DNA of 64,000 nt from the NCBI GenBank assembly GCA_964567485.1, contig CAZMMX010000008.1:1-64000 (forward strand), written 5' to 3'. Positions 8,545 through 16,357 of this stretch are shown here, one piece after another. The notes beneath the pieces were generated by a model. It had not been told where the DNA came from, searched no databases, and was given only the letters and a program-made list of their open reading frames with translations. Both the position numbers and the translations under genes were made by a program. Numbering within the stretch: position 1 is the first letter of the stretch; each line of letters starts with the position of its first letter. Source of the stretch: UBA1413 sp964567485 (GTDB lineage Bacteria; Bacteroidota; Bacteroidia; Bacteroidales; Prolixibacteraceae).

Positions 8545-8930
8545 GCCATCAGTTCCACCCTGTTGCCATCAGGGTCGAGGATCACCGACTCATAGAGATT
8601 GTCGCCCGTGACCCGGGGCTCCCCGATCACCCTGAAACCATCGGCCCGCAACTTCTCCGTCAATTCATTCACCTTCTGGCGGCTGCCGGGGTTGATGGCA
8701 AAATGAATCAGCCCCGTATACTGTTTCATGGTGTTGTTCTTGTTCATCGGAACGTTCGGCATCTCCATGATTTCAAGCCTGGCACCCCCGTTGAAAGAGA
8801 GAAAATAGGAGCGGAATTCCCTGGAATGATTATAGTAAGCATGCCCCGGGGAGGCATCAAAGTAATGCGTGTAAAAATTACGCATCCCTTCCAGGTTGTA
8901 AGTCCATATCGCTAAATGATCAATGGTCAT
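8538..8930 (-). CDS. VOC-superfamily protein (glyoxalase/dioxygenase fold)
   Basis: The 130-residue protein has the vicinal-oxygen-chelate pattern: MTIDHLAIW at the N terminus carries a likely metal-ligand His, LEIMEMP carries Glu, LIHFAI a second His, and the C-terminal DPDGNRVELMAY the last Glu. Members include glyoxalase I-like and antibiotic-resistance-like proteins, and the substrate cannot be assigned. The start at 8930 gives the usual family N terminus; an upstream ATG at 8999 would add 23 unconserved residues. It is convergent with the DUF3109 gene and overlaps it by 7 nt. Confidence 0.85.
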   Translation of the reverse strand: MTIDHLAIWTYNLEGMRNFYTHYFDASPGHAYYNHSREFRSYFLSFNGGARLEIMEMPNVPMNKNNTMKQYTGLIHFAINPGSRQKVNELTEKLRADGFRVIGEPRVTGDNLYESVILDPDGNRVELMAY

Positions 8931-9291
8931 GATAGTATGGTTTTCGTTCGACGTTTGATTGTACGCACCTTTTTGCACAGGGTTATAAAAACCGTGCATT
9001 TCATTTTTTCAACTTTTCCTGTCAAAAAGTCGGCCTGCCGGGAAATCTTATCATTATTTAACCATTTTTGTGTTTCCCAGCTCTGGAGTCAGGAGGAGGG
9101 GCTGGCTTATGGGTGGCAAATTTCAATGCGCTGATAATTAAATCGTTATTGTGGATAATAGAATATGGCGACCGATATGATCTCTTCACACGGGCGATAA
9201 GATGCAAAAGGAGACTCTGGAAAAATTCTTACTTTTGCGGTGCAATAATTGAGCACACGGTTTGTTACCGTTTACAAGGAAAAACATCAAA
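8931..9291. other. Divergent intergenic region, VOC gene / acyl-CoA ligase gene
   Basis: About 360 bases without a credible gene. It should hold the promoters of the two divergent genes. A -7 element for the rightward gene is at 9230-9237. No RNA gene, riboswitch or protein remnant was recognised in the rest. Confidence 0.6.
9230..9237 (+). promoter_or_regulatory. -7 element of the acyl-CoA ligase gene
   Basis: TACTTTTG, followed by CGGTGCAAT, matches TAnnTTTG and lies 54 bp before the start codon. The -33 position is not consensus-like. Confidence 0.5.
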
Positions 9292-10977
9292 ATGACAAAA
9301 TATACTGTTCCGGCGCTGCTGGATGAGAGTTTTGAGAAATTTGCCGATCGTCCCGCCCTGGGGTTTGCCGGGGAAGAGCCGATGACATACAGGCAGTTGC
9401 GAGAAAAAGTCGGGGTTGTTTCCTGGCTGTTGTCAAAACTTGGCATTGTGGCTGGCGATAAGGTAGCGATCCTGAGCAGCAACATGCCCAACTGGGGGGT
9501 TTCTTATTTTGCCATACTCCGTTCAGGGGCGGTGGCGGTGCCTATACTTCCCGATTTTCATTCCAACGAGATCAAGGCCATCCTGGACCATGCCGGGGCG
9601 AAGATGCTTTTTGTCTCTGAGAACCTTTACTATAAAGTGGAAAAAGAGGATTTGCCCGCAATTGAGGCGATGGTCCTCACCGATCGGCTGGCAGTGATTC
9701 CCCGGGGAACACCGATCAGCGGACTGCCCGCCCTGGTTCCTTTTGCGGCCGGCTCCGGAGCCGCTCCTGCCGCTTCCATAGAAGAGGAGGATCTGGCCAC
9801 GATCATATACACTTCAGGAACCACGGGAAATTCAAAGGGAGTGATGCTGACCCACAAAAATATCACTTGGAACGCCCTACAGTCGTTCACGATCGAACCC
9901 CTTGTTCCCACTGACCGGTTTCTCAGCATCCTGCCGCTCTCACACACCTATGAGAATACCCTCGGGCTTCTCTTCCCTATGTTTTTCGGCGCTTCCACCT
10001 GGTATCTGCGGAAACCCCCGATACCTCCGGTGTTGCTGCCTGCCCTTCTGCAGGTCAAACCCACGAAATTGCTCTCGGTACCCCTGGTGATTGAAAAGAT
10101 CTTCAAGGGGAAAGTCTATCCCGAGTTCCAGAAAAGTAGGCTTATCAAAACGCTATACAGTTTTCCTCCCATGCGCAAGGTCTTGCACCGTGTGGCCGGG
10201 AAAAAGCTGATGAAGACTTTTGGCGGGGAACTCACCTTTTTCGGGGTGGGCGGTTCCAAACTTGACCGCACGGTGGAGCGCTTCCTCAAGGAGGCCCGGT
10301 TTCCCTATGCTATAGGCTACGGGTTGACCGAGACCAGTCCCCTGCTGGCCGGTACCAAGCCCAGCACACCCCGCATAGGCTCCACTGGCCCGGCCCTCCA
10401 GGGGGTCAAACTACGCCTGGCCGACGCCGACCCCGTTACGGGAGAGGGTGAAATTCAAGCCCAGGGCCCCAATGTCATGAAAGGTTACTACAAGAATCCC
10501 GAGGTCACAGCACAGGTGTTTACCCCCGACGGATGGTTCCGTACCGGGGACCTGGGGTCTTTCGACAAAGACGGCTTCCTGCGCATTAAGGGAAGAATAA
10601 AAAATACCATCATCGGCGCCAGCGGTGAAAATATCTATCCCGAAGAGATTGAATCGGTCATCAACCGGATGCGTTATGTTCTCGAATCCCTGGTCGTGGA
10701 AAAGAAAGGAAAACTGGTGGCCCTGATTCACCTCAATATGGAGGAGATAGAACACCAGTACCAGTCGATGCGCCAGGACGCCTCCCTCTTCACCGATAAA
10801 ATCAGCGAGCGCAAAGATGAGATCCTCAAGGAAATACAGGACAAGGTGAATGCCCAGGTCAACAAATTCAGCAAATTACAGCAGGTGCTCTTCCAGCAAG
10901 ACCCCTTTGAGAAAACCCCGACCCAAAAAATCAAACGTTTTCTCTATCACCAGAAAAGCGAGGCCAAGGAGAAATAG
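9292..10977 (+). CDS. Long-chain acyl-CoA synthetase, AMP-binding family
   Basis: The enzyme activates fatty acids with ATP to acyl-adenylate and then acyl-CoA. The 561-residue product shows the adenylate-forming family motifs in order: the P-loop YTSGTTGNSKGVMLTHKN at about residue 177, IGYGLTETSPLL near the adenine pocket, GWFRTGDLG, and a Lys-containing C-terminal subdomain (IKGRIKNTIIGASGENIYPEEIE). It resembles FadD15-type long-chain ligases and has no membrane segment. The start at 9292 was chosen because the upstream ATG at 9262 adds residues not expected in the family. A fatty-acid role is likely from the motifs, but chain length is not determined. Confidence 0.9.
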   Translation: MTKYTVPALLDESFEKFADRPALGFAGEEPMTYRQLREKVGVVSWLLSKLGIVAGDKVAILSSNMPNWGVSYFAILRSGAVAVPILPDFHSNEIKAILDHAGAKMLFVSENLYYKVEKEDLPAIEAMVLTDRLAVIPRGTPISGLPALVPFAAGSGAAPAASIEEEDLATIIYTSGTTGNSKGVMLTHKNITWNALQSFTIEPLVPTDRFLSILPLSHTYENTLGLLFPMFFGASTWYLRKPPIPPVLLPALLQVKPTKLLSVPLVIEKIFKGKVYPEFQKSRLIKTLYSFPPMRKVLHRVAGKKLMKTFGGELTFFGVGGSKLDRTVERFLKEARFPYAIGYGLTETSPLLAGTKPSTPRIGSTGPALQGVKLRLADADPVTGEGEIQAQGPNVMKGYYKNPEVTAQVFTPDGWFRTGDLGSFDKDGFLRIKGRIKNTIIGASGENIYPEEIESVINRMRYVLESLVVEKKGKLVALIHLNMEEIEHQYQSMRQDASLFTDKISERKDEILKEIQDKVNAQVNKFSKLQQVLFQQDPFEKTPTQKIKRFLYHQKSEAKEK

Positions 10978-10990
10978 CCGCTGTGGTGAC

Positions 10991-11021
10991 TTTCGGGATA
11001 CCGTGGAAAATATTACTTTTG
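10991..11021 (+). promoter_or_regulatory. Predicted promoter of purM
   Basis: TTTC at 10991, 19 bases, then TACTTTTG at 11014 is a near-perfect fit to the Bacteroidota layout TTTG-N19-TAnnTTTG. The element ends 18 bp before the purM ATG and also supports that start over one at 10983. Confidence 0.7.
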
Positions 11022-11039
11022 CCACGGTTTCTTTATTTT

Positions 11040-12209
11040 ATGGAAAAAAGCTCAAGATACGCTGCCCGTGGGGTGTCGGCCTCGAAGGAGGAGGTGCACA
11101 ACGCTGTCGTCAACCTCGATAAGGGGTTGTATCCCCGGGCTTTTTGCAAGATCATCCCCGATATTCTGGGTAACGATTCCGATTGGTGCAATATCATGCA
11201 TGCCGACGGTGCAGGCACCAAATCCTCACTCGCTTACCTTTACTGGAAGGAGACGGGTGACCTTTCGGTATGGAAGGGAATAGCCCAGGATGCCCTGGTC
11301 ATGAACCTCGACGATCTGTTATGTGTGGGGGCTGTTGATAACATCCTGGTTTCCTCGACCATCGGAAGGAATAAGCATCTCATTCCCGGGGAAGTCATCA
11401 GTGCCATCATTATGGGTACCGAGGAGCTTTGCGCGGAATTACGCGCCCTGGGAATCGGCATCTGGCTCACCGGAGGGGAGACCGCTGATGTGGGCGATCT
11501 GGTGAGGACCATCATCGTCGATTCTACGGTGACTTGCCGCATGCGTCGCCACGATGTGATCGATGCCGGAAACATAGCCCCGGGAAACGTCATCGTGGGA
11601 CTGGCTTCATACGGACAGGCCACCTATGAAAAGGGATACAACGGAGGTATGGGAAGTAACGGTCTTACTTCGGCACGTCACGATATCTTCAACCACGCCC
11701 TGGCCACCAGGTACCCCGAGAGTTACGACCCTGCGGTTCCCCGTGACCTGGTCTACGCCGGAAGCTATGGCCTGCAAACTCCCATTCAGGAAACCGGCCT
11801 CGATGCCGGACGCCTGGTATTGTCGCCCACACGCACCTATGCCCCTGTGATACGCAAAATACTGGAGGAGACACGGAACACCATCTCCGGCATTATCCAC
11901 TGCTCAGGAGGGGCCCAGACCAAAGTGATGAATTTCGTGGAGAATGTACACGTCATCAAGGATAACCTCTTCCCGGTGCCGCCACTCTTCAGAATCATCA
12001 GGGAAGAGTCGGGAACCAGCTGGAAAGAGATGTATAAGGTCTTTAACATGGGACACCGCATGGAGGTGTACACCGATGCGACCACCGCCTCACGCGTCTT
12101 GGCCATCGCCGCCTCCTTTGGTATCGACGCCCGCATCATTGGCCACGTCGAAAACTTCCCCGGGAAAAAACTGACCCTCCATACCGAAGCCGGAATATTC
12201 GAATATTAA
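11040..12209 (+). CDS. purM: Phosphoribosylformylglycinamidine cyclo-ligase (AIR synthetase)
   Basis: PurM closes the imidazole ring of FGAM with ATP to give AIR in purine synthesis. The 389-residue protein is the longer Bacteroidota form. Family motifs are RYAARGVSASKEEV near the start, DGAGTKSSLAYLY (the glycine-rich ATP loop), DALVMNLDDLLCVGA, LTGGETADVGDLV and GLASYGQATYEKGYNGGMGSN. The start at 11040 lies after the predicted promoter. The prfA gene follows 12 bp later; purM-prfA-pyrF is a recurring Bacteroidota order. Confidence 0.93.
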   Translation: MEKSSRYAARGVSASKEEVHNAVVNLDKGLYPRAFCKIIPDILGNDSDWCNIMHADGAGTKSSLAYLYWKETGDLSVWKGIAQDALVMNLDDLLCVGAVDNILVSSTIGRNKHLIPGEVISAIIMGTEELCAELRALGIGIWLTGGETADVGDLVRTIIVDSTVTCRMRRHDVIDAGNIAPGNVIVGLASYGQATYEKGYNGGMGSNGLTSARHDIFNHALATRYPESYDPAVPRDLVYAGSYGLQTPIQETGLDAGRLVLSPTRTYAPVIRKILEETRNTISGIIHCSGGAQTKVMNFVENVHVIKDNLFPVPPLFRIIREESGTSWKEMYKVFNMGHRMEVYTDATTASRVLAIAASFGIDARIIGHVENFPGKKLTLHTEAGIFEY

Positions 12210-12221
12210 CTGTCCCATCAT

Positions 12222-13307
12222 ATGTCAGAACATCCGTTACTGGAAAAATTGGAGTCGATACAGCATCGGTTCGAGGAGGTCTCACAGCAGATCACCGATC
12301 CTGCCGCTATGGCCGATATGAAACGTTATATCAGGCTGAACCAGGAATATAAGAGACTGGAGGCTCTGGTCGCTGCCTTCCGCGACTACCGGGCAACCGT
12401 CGATAATATAAAATCGGGGTGGGAAATCCTGGATGAGGAGAGTGACCCCGAGATGAGAGAGATGGCCCGCGAGGAGATTGACCAGTCGACGCAGCTGCTG
12501 CCCGCAAAGGAGCAGAAACTGAAGCTCCTGCTGGTTCCTGCCGATCCTGAAGATTCCAAGAATGCCATCCTGGAGATCCGCGCAGGTACAGGAGGCGATG
12601 AAGCCAGCATTTTTGCCGGAGACCTTTTCAGGATGTATTCCAAATTCTGTGAACGTAAGGGATGGCGCCTGGAAGTCACCAACGTGAGCGAGGGAACGTC
12701 AGGAGGATTCAAGGAAATCGTGGCCACGGTCACCGGTGAGGGAGTGTATGGAATCCTCAAGTACGAATCGGGAGTCCACAGGGTGCAGCGGGTGCCCCAG
12801 ACCGAGACCCAGGGCAGGGTGCATACTTCCGCGGCTACCGTAGCCGTCCTCCCCGAAGCCGAAGAATTTGACGTGGAACTCAGGGATAGCGACATCCGCA
12901 AGGATACCTACTGCTCCTCGGGACCGGGAGGCCAGTCGGTGAACACCACCTATTCGGCCATCAGACTGACCCACCTCCCGACGGGGATCGTGGTGACCTG
13001 CCAAGATGAGAAATCACAGCTGAAAAACCTGGCCAAGGCGATGACCGAACTGCGAACCCGCATCTATAACATGGAGTATCAGAAATATATCGACGAAATT
13101 TCACAACGCCGGAAAACGATGGTCTCCACAGGTGACCGGTCGGCGAAAATCAGGACCTACAACTGGCCGCAGGGAAGAGTCACCGACCACCGCATCGGGC
13201 TTACCCTATACAACCTTCCGGCCATCATCGCCGGAGACCTTGACGAAATCATCGAAAAACTGATGATCGAAGAGAATTCCGAGCGGCTTAAGGAAGCGGA
13301 AATCTGA
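12222..13307 (+). CDS. prfA: Peptide chain release factor 1
   Basis: RF1 recognises UAA and UAG stop codons and triggers peptide release at the ribosome. The 361-residue length is typical. The catalytic GGQ lies in SSGPGGQSVNTTYSAIRLTH, preceded by RAGTGGDEASIFAGDLFRMY and GVHRVQRVPQTETQGRVHTS, all hallmark RF1 blocks. The N-terminal helical domain spans about residues 1-100. No frameshift is present, unlike prfB in many bacteria. It is coupled to purM, 12 bp away. Confidence 0.97.
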   Translation: MSEHPLLEKLESIQHRFEEVSQQITDPAAMADMKRYIRLNQEYKRLEALVAAFRDYRATVDNIKSGWEILDEESDPEMREMAREEIDQSTQLLPAKEQKLKLLLVPADPEDSKNAILEIRAGTGGDEASIFAGDLFRMYSKFCERKGWRLEVTNVSEGTSGGFKEIVATVTGEGVYGILKYESGVHRVQRVPQTETQGRVHTSAATVAVLPEAEEFDVELRDSDIRKDTYCSSGPGGQSVNTTYSAIRLTHLPTGIVVTCQDEKSQLKNLAKAMTELRTRIYNMEYQKYIDEISQRRKTMVSTGDRSAKIRTYNWPQGRVTDHRIGLTLYNLPAIIAGDLDEIIEKLMIEENSERLKEAEI

Positions 13308-13434
13308 CCTGGCAGCCACGGCCTTTCCGAAAAAGCGCAGAACGCCAATAATCACACAGAGCATCTTCCGGTTTCTGCGGAAGGATCAGAGCACGAATGC
13401 CCGGGAAACCGCTCTCCTGGCATGTGGTCCCTGG

Positions 13435-14013
13435 TCAGACAGCCGTCGTGGCCTTTTTCCTTTTTCGTTGGATCACCCACCTGAAAATCGAGAAGAAGAG
13501 GATCAGGATGGTGATGGCAATGATGATGGGGATGAGGATGGTGACAATGGGGGTGACCACGGCAAGGATGTTCTCACCGGTAGATACCAATACGTTCCCT
13601 GTGCCTGCGGTGGTACTAGTCGACCCCAGCCTCAGGGCGGCGGTGCTTCCCTGGACGGCAGCGGCGGCGCCACCTCCCACGATGAACCCGGTGATCCATT
13701 TCACCAGTTCGTTGTCGACTGGCAGTACCGATGCCGAAATGAGTGTCCCTGCCCCAATAGCCAGAGGCGTGGACACGGTATCAAGAAGATTATCCACAAA
13801 GGGAAGGTAGTAGGCCCCCACCTCCACCAGGGTGGCCACACCCAGGGCAACAAGGGCTGTATTTCCCGACAACCAGGAAAAACTCTCGGTCAGCGGCAAA
13901 AAACCTAACCGACCGGCAATGCCGGCAATCAGCAACGGAAGAAATACCCGGAAACCGGTACTGGCACTTAACCCAATGCCCAGGGCTACAGCAGTAATGA
14001 TCTCTTTTTCCAT
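13435..14013 (-). CDS. DUF4126 family membrane protein
   Basis: The 192-residue protein has five or six hydrophobic segments: about residues 6-35, 50-75, 82-100, 105-125 and a long C-terminal one at 150-180 followed by a basic RKRKK tail. The opening ALGIGLSASTGFRVFLPLLI is the DUF4126 signature. The function is unknown, though the family is widespread in small inner-membrane proteins. It is inserted on the opposite strand between prfA and pyrF, interrupting an otherwise conserved order. Its end overlaps no neighbour. Confidence 0.85.
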   Translation of the reverse strand: MEKEIITAVALGIGLSASTGFRVFLPLLIAGIAGRLGFLPLTESFSWLSGNTALVALGVATLVEVGAYYLPFVDNLLDTVSTPLAIGAGTLISASVLPVDNELVKWITGFIVGGGAAAAVQGSTAALRLGSTSTTAGTGNVLVSTGENILAVVTPIVTILIPIIIAITILILFFSIFRWVIQRKRKKATTAV

Positions 14014-14105
14014 GTTCCGGATTTTGTTTTGTTCAAAGTTAGCGATAATTATCTCTTTCGAAATTGTATCTTTAAAATTTGAAACAGTACTACAATTTTC
14101 CTGCC

Positions 14106-14936
14106 ATGCTTAAAAATGAACTATTTGATCAGATCAGGGAAAAACGGAGTTTCCTGTGTATCGGCCTCGATACCGATATTGAGAAGATACCCCCTTTCCT
14201 GCGCAGCGCGGAGGATCCCCTGTTTGCCTTCAATCAGGCCATCATTGACGCTACCCATGATTTGTGTGTGGCCTACAAGCCCAACGTGGCTTTTTATGAG
14301 AGCATGGGCTCTTCCGGCTGGGTGAGCCTGGAGAAGACCCTGCGTCATATCCGTGACCACTATCCGGGCATCTTCGTCATCGCCGACGCCAAAAGAGGCG
14401 ATATCGGCAATACCTCGGGATTGTACGCCCGGGCTTTCTTTTCAGAAATGGATTTCGATGCCGTCACCGTGGCTCCCTATATGGGGGAAGATTCGGTACG
14501 CCCGTTTCTCGAATACCCCGGGAAATGGACCATTTTGCTGGCCCTCACCTCCAACAGGGGGGCCGCCGACTTCCAGCTCAGAGAGGATGCCGCAGGCCAT
14601 CTCCTTTACGAAGAGGTGCTCCGGCGTTCCCTGACCTGGGGCAACGACGGGAACATGATGTACGTGGTGGGAGCTACCAAAGCCGAAAAACTTCAGGAGA
14701 TACGCACCATCATTCCCGATCACTTCCTGCTGGTCCCCGGCATCGGAGCACAGGGCGGTAGCCTGGAAGAGGTATGCCTTTACGGAATGAACGACCAGTG
14801 CGGACTCCTGGTGAACTCCTCACGGGGAATCATCTACGCCTCAGCAGGAGAGGATTTCGCAGAAGCCGCCCGCAATGAGGCCCTTAATGTTCAAATCGAG
14901 ATGGAAGAACAGCTCCTCGAGGCCGACCTGATCTAA
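14106..14936 (+). CDS. pyrF: Orotidine 5'-phosphate decarboxylase, type 2
   Basis: PyrF decarboxylates OMP to UMP, the last step of de novo UMP synthesis. The 276-residue size fits the longer type 2 group. Motifs are CIGLDTDIEKIP at the N terminus, the catalytic Lys/Asp region VIADAKRGDIGNTSG, and VPGIGAQGGSLEE plus VNSSRGIIYAS for phosphate binding. The start at 14106 matches the family N terminus; upstream frame codons are not supported. The downstream spacer holds low-complexity repeats of the type TAACCAATAATCAT. PyrE is encoded 22 kb away. Confidence 0.96.
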   Translation: MLKNELFDQIREKRSFLCIGLDTDIEKIPPFLRSAEDPLFAFNQAIIDATHDLCVAYKPNVAFYESMGSSGWVSLEKTLRHIRDHYPGIFVIADAKRGDIGNTSGLYARAFFSEMDFDAVTVAPYMGEDSVRPFLEYPGKWTILLALTSNRGAADFQLREDAAGHLLYEEVLRRSLTWGNDGNMMYVVGATKAEKLQEIRTIIPDHFLLVPGIGAQGGSLEEVCLYGMNDQCGLLVNSSRGIIYASAGEDFAEAARNEALNVQIEMEEQLLEADLI

Positions 14937-14982
14937 AATATATAGCCAATTACCATAACCTATAACCAATAATCATAATATT

Positions 14983-16014
14983 ATGACTGAACAACACTGG
15001 CAGACTCTTTTGAGGATTCTGGAAGGGGAAGTGCCGCCGTCACCTGTTGCAGGCTTTATTATCGACAGTCCCTGGCTTCCCGGTTGGGCGGGGATCTCCA
15101 CCCTCCGTTATTACGCTTCTGAGAAGGCATGGCTGGAGGCTAACCTGAAAGCCCAGGAAGAGTTCCCCGAGGTGCTTTTCCTTCCGGGTTTCTGGTCGGA
15201 ATTCGGCATGTGCACCGAACCTTCGGCCTTTGGTGCTAAGACTATTTGGACGGCCCACGCTCTTCCGCACGCCGACAGGATCATTTCCGACCTGGCGGAA
15301 ATTGACAGGATCAAAGAGCCCAATCCCAGGACCGACGGACTCCTTCCCTTCATCATTGAGCGGCTTGCCGATAGCCAACCAGCCATAGAACGGGCAGGCC
15401 ACGAGATAAAATTCGCCATCGCCCGCGGTCCCCTCAATATCGCCTCTTTCCTGATGGGCACTACCGAGCTGATGATGGGCATGATGATGGACCCCGAACG
15501 GGTGCACCACCTGCTGGAAAAGATCACCCGCTTTTCCATCAACTGGATCCGCCTCCAGAAGGAGAGATTCCCCACCATCGAGGGAATTCTCCTCCTTGAC
15601 GACATCGTGGGATTTGTCGGTGACGAGGAATGCCGCGCGTTCGCCGTCCCTTATCTGAAGCAGATCTTCCAGGCTTTCCCCGCCAGGGTGAAGTTTTTCC
15701 ATAACGACGCCCAGGGTTTGGTCAGCACCCCTTACCTTGAGGAGATCGGCGTGAACCTCTTTAATTTCAGCTTTGAACATTCGCTACAGGAGATTCGCAC
15801 CCTGGCCGGACCCACGGTCACCCTGCTGGGTAACCTGCCACCGCGTGATGTCCTGGCTGCCGGAACCCCCGATGTCGTCAGGGAGGAAACCCGTAAAATG
15901 GTGGCCTCCATCGACGACCATTCCCGGATTCTCTGGTCAGTGGGCGGAGGGATGCCCCCCGAGGTCTCTTCCGAAAATATCAGAGCTTTCCTGCAGGGCC
16001 TCAGGGAGGTATAA
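14983..16014 (+). CDS. Uroporphyrinogen decarboxylase-family protein (probable methyltransferase)
   Basis: The 343-residue protein belongs to the UROD/MtaA/CmuA superfamily. It lacks the usual HemE N-terminal signature, and its C-terminal half resembles corrinoid-dependent methyltransferases: FFHNDAQGLVSTPYLEEIG, the GNLPPRDVL strand and GGGMPPEVSSENIRAF. A role in moving methyl groups between a corrinoid or methylated substrate and a thiol is therefore more likely than haem synthesis, but is inference. It is preceded by a 46-bp AT-rich spacer after pyrF. The MetH-activation-like gene at 3555 may belong to the same cobalamin system. No corrinoid-binding protein was found in the window. Confidence 0.78.
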   Translation: MTEQHWQTLLRILEGEVPPSPVAGFIIDSPWLPGWAGISTLRYYASEKAWLEANLKAQEEFPEVLFLPGFWSEFGMCTEPSAFGAKTIWTAHALPHADRIISDLAEIDRIKEPNPRTDGLLPFIIERLADSQPAIERAGHEIKFAIARGPLNIASFLMGTTELMMGMMMDPERVHHLLEKITRFSINWIRLQKERFPTIEGILLLDDIVGFVGDEECRAFAVPYLKQIFQAFPARVKFFHNDAQGLVSTPYLEEIGVNLFNFSFEHSLQEIRTLAGPTVTLLGNLPPRDVLAAGTPDVVREETRKMVASIDDHSRILWSVGGGMPPEVSSENIRAFLQGLREV

Positions 16015-16102
16015 CCCCTGCTCCAAAAACCGGCGACTGCTGATCACTCTGAAGCATCAGCAGGCAGGGTAACGACAAAATAAGGAAGGTTGAGAGGATA
16101 CA

Positions 16103-16330
16103 TGAGAGATAACATATTGGAAGATAACATATTGGAAGATAACATATTGGAAGATAGNNNNNNNNNNNNNNNNNNNNNNNNNNNNNNNNNNNNNNNNNNN
16201 NNNNNNNNNNNNNNNNNNNNNNNNNNNNNNNNNNNNNNNNNNNNNNNNNNNNNNNNNTGAGAGATAACATATTGGAAGATAACATATTGGAAGATAACAT
16301 ATTGGAAGATAGCATGTTGGAAGATAACAT
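16103..16330. repeat. 15-bp tandem repeat (AACATATTGGAAGAT) around a spurious gap
   Basis: Three perfect copies of AACATATTGGAAGAT lie before the gap and three after it, followed by a variant AGCATGTTGGAAGAT and a partial copy. The 55 bases at 16103-16157 are identical to 16258-16312, so the two blocks are probably one block counted twice. The true copy number is uncertain, because a repeat could also collapse during assembly. Confidence 0.85.
16158..16257. other. Assembly gap of 100 N with duplicated 55-bp flanks
   Basis: The 55 bases before the gap recur exactly after it, which indicates overlapping contig ends that were not merged. Confidence 0.9.
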
Positions 16331-16357
16331 AAGAAGAGCATTTTAACGATCCTGCGA

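Larger units (their letters stand above)
16015..16357. other. Intergenic region with tandem repeat and gap
   Basis: No gene seen. It contains the 15-bp tandem repeat and an assembly gap (16158-16257). The minus-strand frame through the repeats would read a repeated YLPIC pentapeptide with no plausible start or conserved domain. Confidence 0.7.

Noticed and set aside
13468..13908. Plus-strand frame opposite the DUF4126 gene
   Set aside because: The product is highly acidic low-complexity sequence that mirrors the hydrophobic protein on the minus strand.
16103..16330. CRISPR-like array
   Set aside because: Units are 15 bp and directly adjacent, with no spacers, no palindromic repeat and no cas genes.
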